A stretch of 64,000 bases of DNA, from the NCBI RefSeq assembly GCF_052044135.1, contig NZ_JBQDYF010000001.1:1-64000 (forward strand), written 5' to 3'. The stretch is from Salinisphaera sp052044135. Its GTDB lineage: Bacteria; Pseudomonadota; Gammaproteobacteria; Nevskiales; Salinisphaeraceae. The translations under genes were made by a program, and so were the position numbers. Below are positions 1 to 8,256 of this stretch, piece by piece; position 1 is the stretch's first letter; every line of letters starts with the position of its first letter. The notes below the pieces were generated by a model, which was not told where the DNA came from, searched no databases, and worked only from the letters and a program-made list of their open reading frames with translations.

Positions 1-25
1 GACAGCGGAGAGATTGGCTTATCGG

Positions 26-1588
26 TTATGCCGCCGGAAGGATGGGGTTGGTGGACCGTTTACCGATCATCGAGCGGATCGGCCGCATCAGCACGATGTG
101 GCGCACGTTGAGCGCGTCCACGCCGGTAGAGAGTTTTTGCGACGTGGTGAGAATCGTCGGCAGCGTCTTCTCGTTGTCCTGGAACTGGCGCAGGAAGGTT
201 TCGCCGGCCGCGCCGTCGTCTGCGGTCACGCGAACGCAATAGTCCGGCGGCTGATGCGTCGCCACTTGGTTGATGTAGTCGCGCACCCGGGCGGCGTGGG
301 CCTGCGTGGCACAGAACACCAGCGTCTTCTGGCGCGGGTCGATCTCGGCCATGAATTGTTCAACGCGGCTCTTCTCTCGTTCTTCGATCTCGATCTTCGT
401 ATTGAAGTCGGCTTCGGTATACAGCCGGTCGTAGTCGATCTCGCCGGCCAGCACTTCGTCCTCGCCGGAGAACGAATAAGTATCCAGCGTGCTCGCCATC
501 TGGCGCACCTAGAACGGCGTGAGATAACCGTCGTTGATGCCCTCCTTGAGCGAATAGCTATACAGCGGCTCGCCGAAATAGCCGTAGGTATCGACGTTGG
601 CATCCCGCTTTGGCGTGGCCGTCAGGCCGAGCTGTACGGCGGGCGAGAAATGTTCGAGGATCGCGCGCCACTGGCTTTCATCCCGCGCGCCGCCGCGGTG
701 GCATTCGTCGATCACGATGAAATCGAAGAAATCCGCCGGATAGCCCTCGAACGTGAACTCGCGCTCGGCGTCTGTTTTCCCTTCCGTCATGAAGGTCTGG
801 AAGATCGTGAAGAATACGCTCGCGTTCTTCGGCAGCTTGCCCTGCTTACGAATCTCATCCGGGCTGATGCGGCAGAGCGCATCGGCGGGGAAGGCGGAGA
901 ACGCATTGAACGCCTGATCCGCCAGGAAGTTGCGATCCGCCAGAAACAGTATCCGCGGTCGCCGCGTCGGCTCGCCCGACAGATTCCAACTCGCCTGAAA
1001 CAGCGTTCACGCGATCTGGAAGGCGATGCCTGTCTTGCCCGTGCCGGTAGCCAGCGTCAGCAACATGCGCGACCGGCCCTGGGCGATGGCTTCCAGCACG
1101 GCGGTGATCGCATTGTGCTGGTAATAGCGCGGTTGCCACTTGCCGCCGCCAGTCTCGAACGGTACATCGCCGAAGCGATCGCGCCAGTCGTTGTGCTGAG
1201 GAAAACAGCGATCCCAAAGCGCTTGCGGCGAGGGGAACGGCAATTCCAGATCGCCTTCCGCGCCGGTTGCCATATCCACGCCGTACCAGCGCAGCCCGTT
1301 GGTGGCATAAGCAAAGCGTGTCTTGAGGCGCTCTGCGTATTCCTTCGCCTGTGCCAGCCCTTCCGTATAACCTAGCCCGGCGCGCTTGGCCTCGATCACC
1401 GCCAGCTTGCGGCCTTGCAAGCTGAGCACGTAATCCGCTTTCAGCGGATTGATTCGCCCGGCCGTCGTGATACGGCCTTTGGCGATCTCCTCGCGGGCGA
1501 CGCGGCTACCGTCGGCGACACCCCAGCCCGCGTCCTGAAGCACGGGGTCGATACGATTGGCGCGGGTGTCCGCTTCTGTTTCCTGCAT
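26..1588 (-). pseudogene. hsdR: Type I restriction enzyme R subunit, broken
   Basis: This is the motor and nuclease subunit of a type I restriction system, read as one continuous frame from the ATG at 1588 down. The N-terminal nuclease motif is present (D52, then E66-A67-K68), followed by Walker A (TGTGKT near residue 182), the helicase box DECH and the motif LTATPKR. Two in-frame stops interrupt it: TGA at 1007-1009 (where homologues usually have W, after FQIA) and TAG at 509-511 (between LTPF and VRQM). Similarity stops after the stretch HIVLMRP near position 70. The expected helicase motif VI and the C-terminal HsdM-binding part are replaced by unrelated residues ending at 26. With two nonsense codons and a lost C-terminus it cannot make a working R subunit. 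It lies downstream of the broken hsdM, as expected for a decayed hsd operon. Confidence 0.9.
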
Positions 1589-1645
1589 GGAATGGTCAAC
1601 CCCCCAGGTTGGCCGATATCACGGGCGCGTCACGTGGCCACGCTT

Positions 1646-1900
1646 TTAGCCGATGAGCTTGTCGTACTCGGCGTGCGTCCCGATCCAGAACCACGCCACG
1701 CCATCCGGTACTTCAACGCCGAGCGCTCGGTAGCGAATACCAACGCGTACCGAGCGAAAACGGCCAATCTGCTTGAAACGCAGCGACGGATGCCGCGGGT
1801 CTTCTTTTAACAACGCGTAATTCTTGTCCGCCTTTCTCTGGACCGATTCGGGCAACTGCTCATAGCACGTCCAGAAGGCCGGCGTTGCGAAATGCTTCAA
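1646..1900 (-). CDS. RelE/ParE-type toxin
   Basis: Predicted 84-residue toxin of the RelE/ParE superfamily, a likely mRNA interferase or gyrase inhibitor. The C-terminal half has the usual compact basic beta-sheet pattern (LRFKQIGRFRSVRVGIRYRA) followed by AWFWIGTHAEYD. The start chosen is TTG at 1898-1900, which overlaps the TGA stop of the upstream antitoxin. The frame stays open further upstream to an ATG at 2026, but that would overlap the antitoxin almost entirely and the extra residues look unrelated. The pair sits between hsdM and hsdR remnants, a common place for such modules. Family assignment is from sequence pattern only. The exact target is unknown. Confidence 0.72.
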   Translation of the reverse strand: MKHFATPAFWTCYEQLPESVQRKADKNYALLKEDPRHPSLRFKQIGRFRSVRVGIRYRALGVEVPDGVAWFWIGTHAEYDKLIG

Positions 1901-2097
1901 AGCGGCTTGATGTGGCCACTTTTGTGGTCCGCAATGGCCGCGTCTGCCAGCGCGTCCAGTTTTCCGGAGCTCGCATCGGCTTCGATCTGAGCATCCCACT
2001 TTCGTGCATCGAATGCATCGAACCATTCACGGAACCGACGTAGCTCCGAGTCCGGCAGGTTCTTCACCGCTCTTTCGATTTCTTCGACTTGGGACAT
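1897..2097 (-). CDS. Addiction module antitoxin
   Basis: Predicted 66-residue antitoxin of the addiction-module component type (a RelB-like short helical protein). It has the recognisable helical block LPDSELRRFREWFDAFDARKW followed by an acidic linker and a short C-terminal tail. It is encoded directly before the RelE/ParE-like toxin, with translational coupling through a stop/start overlap. Unlike the neighbouring hsd genes the pair has no visible inactivating mutation, so it may be the only functional part of this operon. Partner specificity is inferred from adjacency. Confidence 0.75.
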   Translation of the reverse strand: MSQVEEIERAVKNLPDSELRRFREWFDAFDARKWDAQIEADASSGKLDALADAAIADHKSGHIKPL

Positions 2098-2216
2098 GGC
2101 GTGCTCCGATCCTCTCGATGTGATCGATTCTAACGCGGTAGGGCTTGAGCGGCGACCTGATATGCGCTGCTGGATTGCAAAGGTCTGGCGTCGAATCGGC
2201 CGAGGTTTCGCGCTGC

Positions 2217-2290
2217 AGCGCGAGTCACTTATCTTGCTTGCCCAAGATGAGTAACCAACAGAAGAGCCCCCTGTCTTGCCGATGCCCTGC
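2217..2290 (+). repeat. Left arm of long intergenic repeat
   Basis: The segment opening with GCGAGTCACTTATCTTGCTT resembles the first part of the repeat at 7228-7535. It appears inverted at about 2750-2825, so the two ends of this 600-bp interval form imperfect inverted repeats. It is probably a head fragment of the same repeat family. No credible coding frame is present here. Confidence 0.6.
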
Positions 2291-2299
2291 GCGGCTCCG

Positions 2300-2825
2300 G
2301 CCGAAAGAGGACGGCCGGAAACTCGCTGCGCTCAAACATCCGGCCGTCTTTTTCTCTTTCGGCTTCCACCGCTCGGCGCTGCGCCCAAGGGAGCGAATAC
2401 AGACAAAGCGATCGAGTCGACTCGTGGCTCTCGCCTGTATTCGGCCCCGTGGCGTAGCGACGGAGACGCGCAGCGGCGAAGGGTGTCCGATGCACAGCAT
2501 CGGTGCGGCCAGCCTGTCTGAGTGGCGCCAAAGCGGTGCGAGTTCTGGCCGCATCCCTTCGACGTGGGCATCGGAGTATCGCCCCGAGAGGCAGAGCAGG
2601 GCCTTCCCGCAGCTAAGCTGTGGGATGCGACCCTCGGCGGGGCGAACCGTGCGAGTCGCACCATCGGCGCTCATGCCAAACGCCGGCGGTCGCATCCCAG
2701 CTACGCCGGGAAGGCCCTGCTCCTCGCCTCGTACGGCACCGGCGTAGCCGGCGCAAGAGCGGGTGTCCTTATTTGGGCTTACCGTTTGTTGGACAAGCAA
2801 CAAAGGGTAAGTCGCGCATCAGCGC
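2300..2825 (-). repeat. Long GC-rich dispersed repeat, copy 1
   Basis: Read on the minus strand from 2825, this stretch follows the same order of blocks as the plus-strand copy at 7228-7535. It starts with a CTTGCTTG-type head with an inverted repeat, continues with a segment resembling GAACTCGCACCGCTTTGGCG, and ends in a CGAATACAG/GAATGCAG block. All frames are open because of high GC content, but the translations are rich in R, P, S and A and look non-coding. It occupies the place where hsdS and the 3' end of hsdM would be expected. I recall similar elements recurring in intergenic regions of other high-GC gammaproteobacteria. Its mobility mechanism is unknown. Confidence 0.55.
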
Positions 2826-2860
2826 GAAACCTTAGCTCGATTAAGCTCGAAAATGTATCT

Positions 2861-2903
2861 GACCCCTTTTGCGGACCGACCCCTTTTGCGGACCCCTTTT
2901 GCG
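2861..2903. repeat. Three near-tandem 13-bp repeats
   Basis: GACCCCTTTTGCG occurs at 2861-2873, 2878-2890 and 2891-2903, preceded by AAAATGTATCT. The block sits exactly at the point where hsdM similarity ends, so it marks a rearrangement junction. AAAATGTATCTGACCCC-type strings often border small transposase or REP-type elements. That link is recollection, not shown here. Confidence 0.8.
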
Positions 2904-3726
2904 CCAGCACGTTCTCGTTGAGCGTGTTGGCGTGGGTGATGGCCGGGGTTTCGATGCCGTGCAGAATCATGTTCATGATCCCGATCACATAGGCCAGCGA
3001 TTTCTTTTCCTGCCCGTAGAAGGTCTGGTGCTGCAGCGTGTCCCATTCGCTGGTCGAGAGGTCGTCGCGATTCAGATATTCGAAGGCTTCGCACAAGAAG
3101 CCGGCCGAGCCCCAGGCGCCGTCTTAGATGGTTTCGCCCAGCTTGGGGGCGACGACCTTGATCATGGCGCGAATGAGCGGGCGCGGGGTGTAGTACTCGC
3201 CGCCGTTGCGCCCGGCGTTGCCCATGCGGCGGATGCGGGTTTCGTACAGGTCCGACAGCTCGTGCTTGGCTTGTTGGCTGTTGAAGGTGAGCGTGTCGAC
3301 GATCTCGATGGCATCGCGCAGGGCATAGCCCGAGCGGAACTTGCAGATGATCTCGGAAAAGATCTCGCCGATCTTGTATTCCAGCGTGTCCACACCGGGC
3401 GCGCTGTTGCGAAACGTCTGCAAGTAGGGAAACAGCTCGCGGTTCACGAAGTCGATGAGATCGACCCCACTCTTGGCTGCGTTGTGATCGAAGTTGCCGC
3501 CGTTGTCTTTCGGCGCGGCCCAGGCTTGCCAGCGGTAGTTGCCGTCCAGGATCGGCCGATATTCGCGGCCTTTCAGTTCCGCCTCGTCGGCACGTTCGGC
3601 TTCAAGGTCGTCCAGGTATTTCAGGAACAGCAGCCAGGACGTTTGCTCCGCATAGTCCAGCTCGGTAGCCATGCCCTCGTCGTTGCGCAGGGCCTTGTCG
3701 ATGTTGTTGAAGGCGTTTTGGAACAT
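2904..3726 (-). pseudogene. hsdM: Type I modification subunit, truncated and interrupted
   Basis: N-terminal and central part of an N6-adenine DNA methyltransferase subunit, starting at ATG 3726 (MFQNAFNNIDKAL). The helical N-terminal domain is intact to residue 200, where TAA at 3124-3126 replaces the residue (usually Y) before AdoMet motif I. Reading on in the same frame gives DGAWGSAGFLCEAFEYL, in which the usual C of DGACGSAG is also changed to W. Similarity continues to HANTLNENVL and then stops at the 13-bp repeat block. The catalytic NPPF motif and the whole C-terminal third are missing. No hsdS follows. The methyltransferase is therefore inactive by several independent lesions. Confidence 0.9.
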
Positions 3727-3784
3727 TCAGTAATAGGTTCGTGCAGGTTGGAGTCGGGCACGACGTGCGCCGCCGGAATCGTAG

Positions 3785-3796
3785 TTGTACAATTGT
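3785..3796. promoter_or_regulatory. Overlapping palindromes before vapC-like toxin
   Basis: TTGTACAA (3785-3792) and ACAATTGT (3789-3796) overlap just upstream of the toxin ATG at 3800. Toxin-antitoxin operons usually autoregulate through palindromes in this position, so this is a candidate operator. It is too short to be certain. Confidence 0.4.
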
Positions 3797-3799
3797 CTT

Positions 3800-4192
3800 A
3801 TGATGATTGTCGCCGATACGAATATCTTTCTTGCCGTTGCGCTCGATGAGCCGGAAAAGAAGGCAATCGTGGATGCTACAACGGCAGCGGATATCGTGGC
3901 ACCGGAAATATTGCCGTACGAGATGGGTAACGCTTTGAGTGCCATGGTCAAGCGGCGCCAGATCGATGCGCCGGAGGCAGACGAGGTATACCGTGTCACA
4001 CAGCGTATCCCCGTGCGCTTGCTGGCGGTGGATATACCGGAAGCGTTACGGCTGGCTGTGCAGTTCGATATCTATGCGTACGACGCGTATTTCCTGGTTG
4101 CCGCGCGTTCGGCGGCCTGCCCGTTGATCACCCTCGACAAACGCATGAAGCAGGTCGCGGTCGATCTGGGCATTACGGTCCTGGAGGTTTAG
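3800..4192 (+). CDS. vapC: PIN-domain toxin, VapC type
   Basis: Predicted PIN-fold ribonuclease toxin of about 130 residues. The acidic active-site residues expected for the family are visible: D in MMIVADTNIF, E in LPYEMGNAL, D in DIYAYDAYFL and D in ITLDKRM. The ATG at 3800 (or 3803) puts the beta-strand of the PIN domain at the N-terminus. A TTG at 3785 is an in-frame alternative. The gene ends two bases before the antitoxin ATG at 4195, so the pair is an operon with toxin first, the reverse of the usual order. No inactivating change is seen. Confidence 0.85.
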   Translation: MMIVADTNIFLAVALDEPEKKAIVDATTAADIVAPEILPYEMGNALSAMVKRRQIDAPEADEVYRVTQRIPVRLLAVDIPEALRLAVQFDIYAYDAYFLVAARSAACPLITLDKRMKQVAVDLGITVLEV

Positions 4193-4194
4193 CG

Positions 4195-4413
4195 ATGCGC
4201 GTGTTCACGTACTCCGAAGCACGCCAGAATCTGGCAAAGTTGCTGACGCTGGCGCAGACCGAGACGGTCCGTATTCGGCGCCGCGACGGTTCGGTTTTTT
4301 CGCTGAGCGTGGAGCCGGAGCCGCAGACGTCGCCGTTTGATGTCCCCGGTATCAAGACGCGTGCCTCGACAGAAGATATTTTGTCCGCAGTCCATGAATC
4401 GCGTTCTCGCTAA
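4195..4413 (+). CDS. Phd/YefM-type antitoxin
   Basis: A 72-residue antitoxin with the N-terminal Phd/YefM DNA-binding pattern (FTYSEARQNLAKLL, then a beta-strand with RIRRRDGSVFSL). It has a flexible C-terminal tail expected to wrap around the PIN toxin encoded immediately upstream. Two bases separate the genes, so translation is probably coupled. A VapC-like toxin with a Phd-like partner is a known combination. The pairing here is inferred from adjacency. Confidence 0.82.
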   Translation: MRVFTYSEARQNLAKLLTLAQTETVRIRRRDGSVFSLSVEPEPQTSPFDVPGIKTRASTEDILSAVHESRSR

Positions 4414-4439
4414 CTTGTCTCAGTCCATGGCGTAGCGAT

Positions 4440-4795
4440 TCAAGGCAGGGTTGAATCAGTCCAGCCTGGCCAGTACGTCTTCTCCAGCGGCAATAACGTC
4501 CGCGGCTTGGCGTCGGCGTTTTTGTAATACTCGAGCAAGGTGCTGACGAGTTCGTCCAGACCCATGAGCATGAGCGGGATCTTGGTGCGGTCGGCTTCGT
4601 AGCGTGCATCCTTCGTGAAGCCGCCGGTGCTGACGTACAGGCCCTTGTCGTGTCGGCCGCCCATGAATGCGCGCAACGCCCGCCGCCCATTAATCGGCTG
4701 GAACAACGTATAGCGCGGCCGATCGGCCTCCTCGGAGCGGTCGCGCAGCAACTGGCTGAGTTCCCGGGCGCCGGTCCGAGCGAGGGCCGCGTATT
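4440..4795 (-). pseudogene. 3' remnant of Mrr-like restriction endonuclease
   Basis: About 115 codons matching the end of the Mrr catalytic domain and its C-terminal tail (GLYVSTGGFTKDARYEADR, then LDELVSTLLEYY and PLEKTYWPGW). The frame is closed by TGA at 4796-4798. The N-terminal DNA-binding domain and the first part of the nuclease fold, including the usual D and ExK residues, are absent. A TTG at 4751 is the only nearby start candidate. This is most likely the leftover of a modification-dependent restriction gene and is probably not functional. Confidence 0.65.
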
Positions 4796-4960
4796 CGGCA
4801 GCAGGTCACGGCGTGGAAGAGGTTTCTGCGGCCATGCGTGTCTCGCGATGACGTCGTGGGAATGTCAGTCTATTGGCGATAAACGAAACAGGCGATTCGT
4901 GTCCTCGGTTTGGCGCCTGAAATGGGGGGAACCAAGTCGGCAGGCCTTTCATACGGACTT

Positions 4961-5530
4961 TTAGGTGCGACGAAAACCGGCCTGAATCGGCACCAGCGCG
5001 GCGGCGGCCTCGTTTGGGTCGAATTGGGTCGGGTCGAAGTCGGAACCGATCGCTTCGAGCAGCATTTCGCCGTGCTCGTCCGCATGGCCGGCGAGGGCGG
5101 CCTTGAATGCCTCGTAACCGGGAATGCCGCCGATATCCTCGGGCGGACAGGCCATGGCGCCGTCCAGCAGGCGAGGGCACGGTTTGGTGTTTTCCAGCCC
5201 GATTTGTTCGACGATGATCCGGTGTTCCCATCCGTCGCCGAAGTCGTAGAGATAGTGGAATTCGTTCTTCTTCAATCGCGCCACCAGCGTTTGCAGCTTC
5301 AGATTGGCCGCTTGCGCGACGTCATCCATGCCGGGAACACCGAACGGGTCAGGTTCGCCATAGCGACGCCCTTCACACTCGAATTCATAGAGGTGGTCAT
5401 CTTCCCAGCCCATGACGAGCTGGATGACGTCGTGCAGGCGGCGCAGGTTGATCTGTGCCGGGACGAGCACACGTCGCCAGACGAGCGGGTCGGTGTGCAA
5501 CAGCTCGATGCGAAGAACGATGTCGGTCAT
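4961..5530 (-). CDS. pRiA4b ORF-3-like protein
   Basis: Complete protein of 189 residues of the plasmid pRiA4b ORF-3 (IS1096-associated TnpR-like) family. Typical blocks are present: LRIELLHTDPLVWRRVLVP at the N-terminus, LHDVIQLVMGWEDDHLYEF, YLYDFGDGWEH and the C-terminal CPPEDIGGIPGYE. The ATG at 5530 is preferred over 5545 because GGAG lies at proper spacing before it. Members are often found on mobile elements and in defence-rich islands. The biochemical role is not established. Its position at the edge of the decayed restriction island fits that pattern. Confidence 0.85.
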   Translation of the reverse strand: MTDIVLRIELLHTDPLVWRRVLVPAQINLRRLHDVIQLVMGWEDDHLYEFECEGRRYGEPDPFGVPGMDDVAQAANLKLQTLVARLKKNEFHYLYDFGDGWEHRIIVEQIGLENTKPCPRLLDGAMACPPEDIGGIPGYEAFKAALAGHADEHGEMLLEAIGSDFDPTQFDPNEAAAALVPIQAGFRRT

Positions 5531-5545
5531 GCCAGGCTCCGGCAA

Positions 5546-5817
5546 TCGATAGCGGATTCCAGTGATGCCATTAGACAGCGGTCGGCACGGTTATTACTGG
5601 CCGGGCGCCCCATTTTTTTATTGGCCGGATCGGAATCGGCGCCAGGCAATAGGCGGGTGACCGCTGTGTATCCGCCACATAAAGAAGGCGGCTTGCGCCC
5701 ATGGTGGTGTAAAGCCCACAGGTCTGTCATGCCCCGGGTCGGCGATTGATCGGGCCTGTGCGATGCGCTTCGTCCGGGCACTTGATGGCACGCCGCTTGC
5801 GACGCCTACGACGAAAG
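5546..5817. other. Intergenic region without a clear gene
   Basis: Short open frames exist on both strands but none looks like a protein family or has a convincing ribosome binding site. It separates the defence island from the 5-oxoproline locus. Confidence 0.6.
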
Positions 5818-5852
5818 TTGTTGAACAATAGTCTTTCTGGATTGTTCAACAA
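5818..5852. promoter_or_regulatory. Double operator for GntR-type regulator
   Basis: Two 11-bp palindromes, TTGTTGAACAA at 5818-5828 and TTGTTCAACAA at 5842-5852, are centred 24 bp apart in front of the NRAMP-like permease gene. A third copy (12448-12458) lies between pxpA and the ycsI-like gene. The pattern TTGT-N3-ACAA is typical of FadR-subfamily GntR operators, and a gene for such a regulator lies within the locus. Confidence 0.75.
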
Positions 5853-5906
5853 TTGCTAGATTCGATCGTGGGCTTTCCGGCTCGCCTATTCCCACTGGAG
5901 TGACAC

Positions 5907-7124
5907 ATGGCAGATGCGCTTTCGAACGGCCGGATGATGTCCGGGGCCAGGCGGACGGCGATGCTGGGCGCGGTGTTCCTGATGGCCACGAGCGCCATCG
6001 GGCCCGGGTTCATTACCCAGACCACGGTGTTCACGGTGCAGATGGGCGCGGCGTTCGCGTTCGCCATTCTCGTGTCGACGCTGCTGGATATTGCGGTGCA
6101 GCTCAATGTCTGGCGTGTGGTCGGCGTGTCGGGGCTGCGTACGCAGGAGCTGGGCAACCGGGTGGCGCCGGGGTTGGGCTGGTTTTTGTCGGCGCTGGTT
6201 TTTCTTGGCGGGGTGGTGTTCAACGTCGGCAACATCGCCGGTGCCGGGCTGGGCGCGAACGCCATGCTCGGCGTGGACCCGAAGATCGGCGGTGTGGTCT
6301 CGGCGGCGATCGCGGTGGGCATTTTCTCGATCCGCAAGGCTGGCGTGGCCTTGGATCGGGTGGTGATGGTACTTGGCGTGGTGATGATCGCGCTGATGCT
6401 GTATGTGACATTCGTGTCCAGCCCGCCACTCGGGGCTGCGCTTGTGAACACAGTGCTGCCGGGCCAGATCAATTTTCTGGTGATCACGACACTGGTCGGC
6501 GGCACGGTCGGCGGTTACATCACCTATGCCGGGGCGCACCGGCTACTGGATTCGGGCGCAAAGGGCCCCGAGTACGCGGGCGAGATCGCCAGGAGTTCGG
6601 TGCTGAGCATCGTCATTACGGCCGTGATGCGGGCGTTGTTGTTCCTGGCGATTCTGGGCGTGGTGGCGGGCGGTGCGCATATCGCCGGCGAGAACATGGC
6701 GGCGGATGCCTTCAAAGCGGCGGCCGGCGACATCGGCATGCGCGTGTTCGGCGTGGTGTTGTGGGCGGCGGCGCTCACTTCGGTGGTTGGTGCGGCGTTT
6801 ACGTCGGTATCGTTCATCACGCTGTCGAGCACCGCGCCGCGCACGCGCCAGTGGGTCACGGTCGTGTTCATCGTCTGCTGTGCCGCGATCTACGCCGCGC
6901 TCGGGCAGGCGCCGCAGGTGCTGTTGATCTTCGCCGGCGCCTTCAATGGGCTGATCCTGCCGGTGGGCTTCGGGCTGCTGCTGTGGGTGGCCTGGCGTCG
7001 GCCCGATCTGCTTGGCGGTTACGCGTATCCGCGTTGGCTGCTTGTTATCGGTGCGGTGGCCTGGTTGCTCACGGTGTTTCTGGGTATCAGTTCGCTTGGC
7101 GGGCTGGCCAGGCTGGCTGGCTAA
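5907..7124 (+). CDS. NRAMP-fold permease of the 5-oxoproline locus
   Basis: Integral membrane protein of 405 residues with about eleven hydrophobic segments, related to the NRAMP family and to the YcsG protein of the Bacillus ycsF-ycsG-ycsI-kip operon. The metal-binding signatures of true Mn/Fe transporters are not there: helix 1 reads SAIGPGFITQ instead of DPGN, and helix 6 has GGTVGGYITYAGAH without an MPH motif. It is therefore more likely to carry an organic substrate such as 5-oxoproline or a related compound than a metal ion (inference). GGAG precedes the ATG. Two GntR-type palindromes lie 55-90 bp upstream, linking it to the pxp operon. Confidence 0.8.
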   Translation: MADALSNGRMMSGARRTAMLGAVFLMATSAIGPGFITQTTVFTVQMGAAFAFAILVSTLLDIAVQLNVWRVVGVSGLRTQELGNRVAPGLGWFLSALVFLGGVVFNVGNIAGAGLGANAMLGVDPKIGGVVSAAIAVGIFSIRKAGVALDRVVMVLGVVMIALMLYVTFVSSPPLGAALVNTVLPGQINFLVITTLVGGTVGGYITYAGAHRLLDSGAKGPEYAGEIARSSVLSIVITAVMRALLFLAILGVVAGGAHIAGENMAADAFKAAAGDIGMRVFGVVLWAAALTSVVGAAFTSVSFITLSSTAPRTRQWVTVVFIVCCAAIYAALGQAPQVLLIFAGAFNGLILPVGFGLLLWVAWRRPDLLGGYAYPRWLLVIGAVAWLLTVFLGISSLGGLARLAG

Positions 7125-7227
7125 GGGTGTGCCTGATCGTCGCGTCTTGGCTGATCGACGGTGTGTTCGTCAGGGAGCGGCGTTCTGGTTCTAACCACGA
7201 GGCGACCAAAACCTCGTTTTCGCACTG

Positions 7228-7535
7228 ATGTGCGAGTCACCTTTCTTGCTTGCCCAAGAAAGGTAACCGAAAGAAGGGCACCCGACACGGCGCCGGCTAG
7301 CGCCGGTTCACTGCGATGCTCGCGACGACGGGATGCCGTCTGAACTCGGGCCGCTTTGGCGGCCCTCAAACATGCAGACCGCACCGGCGCTGTGCGCCGG
7401 ATACCCGGCGCCACTGCGCTTCTCGTCGCCGCGTAACGGGACTGAATGCAGACGAGCTACTCGCAGGCTTGCGCAGTAGTGCGACACATCCGGCTGAATC
7501 GAGCGCGTGATTCGTTTCACGCCGCAAAGCTAGGC
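7228..7535 (+). repeat. Long GC-rich dispersed repeat, copy 2
   Basis: This begins with GCGAGTCACCTTTCTTGCTT and a short inverted repeat around CTTGCCCAAG, and continues with blocks found in the inverted copy at 2300-2825. It fills the gap between the permease gene and the convergent gntR gene. Open frames across it are compositional and lack family features. Confidence 0.65.
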
Positions 7536-7541
7536 GTTATC

Positions 7542-8219
7542 TTACAGATGCCCGAGCAGTTCGGCTTCGGCGGCGTCGAGGTAGTGCCGCAGGCGCTCGG
7601 CGGCGTCCTGCCGCCGGCCGGCGCGTAGCAGGGCGACCAGTTCGCCGTTGCGTTCGACGTAATGGCTGTGGAAGTCGGGCATGGACGCCATCGCGTGGAA
7701 GATCAGGCGCATTTCGGCCAGCACGCGTTCCATGAGCCGTTCGAGCGTGCGGCTGCCGGTGAGCGTGACGATCGCCTTGTGCAGCGCCTGGTTGGCGTCG
7801 GCCATGGCGGTGATGTCGCCGGCATCGCGGGCACGGCACGCCTGATCGATGATCGCCGCCATATGCGCGAGCGCGTCTTCGCTCGGCCGGCCCCAGAGCA
7901 CCGCGCCGGGTTCGATTGCACGGCGCACGTTGTAGATTTCGCGCACGTCGTCCGGCCCGGGTGCTGCGACGAACACGCCGCGGTTGGGGATGCGCCGCAC
8001 GATGGATTCGGCCGCCAGCATGGTGAAGGCTTCGCGCAGCGTGTTGCGCGAAACCCCCAGCGCGGTCGCCAGCGCCTGTTCGGACAGCCGGGAACCCGGC
8101 TTGAGCTGCCCATCGGCGATTTGCGTGCGCAGGATGCCCGCAACCCAGGCGCCCGTGTGGGCGTGTTCGGCCCGCGGTTGGTCGTTGATCGTGACTGGTG
8201 TGCTGTCGCGCAAATTCAT
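7542..8219 (-). CDS. GntR/FadR-family regulator of pxp locus
   Basis: 225-residue regulator with an N-terminal winged helix (about residues 22-88: GSRLSEQALATALGVSRNTL, then AESIVRRIPNRGVFVAAP) and a C-terminal all-helical FCD ligand domain (about 92-215) with metal-binding type residues, for example H in ALHKAIV. It is the last gene of the pxpA-pxpBC-carboxylase-gntR unit, 37 bp after the carboxylase stop. The TTGTTSAACAA palindromes before both transcription units of the locus are its likely operators, with 5-oxoproline or a derivative as plausible effector. Ligand and regulon are inference. Confidence 0.85.
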   Translation of the reverse strand: MNLRDSTPVTINDQPRAEHAHTGAWVAGILRTQIADGQLKPGSRLSEQALATALGVSRNTLREAFTMLAAESIVRRIPNRGVFVAAPGPDDVREIYNVRRAIEPGAVLWGRPSEDALAHMAAIIDQACRARDAGDITAMADANQALHKAIVTLTGSRTLERLMERVLAEMRLIFHAMASMPDFHSHYVERNGELVALLRAGRRQDAAERLRHYLDAAEAELLGHL

Positions 8220-8256
8220 GGTCCTGTTTCGGCGTTCTGGCGGCGAAAGCGCGATG

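Noticed and set aside
2145..2747. 200-codon plus-strand frame in the repeat region
   Set aside because: It lies wholly in the dispersed repeat, and other frames over the same bases are equally open. Composition is not protein-like.
5527..5781. 84-codon minus-strand frame before the pRiA4b-like gene
   Set aside because: It overlaps the start of that gene, has no good ribosome site and no recognisable domain.
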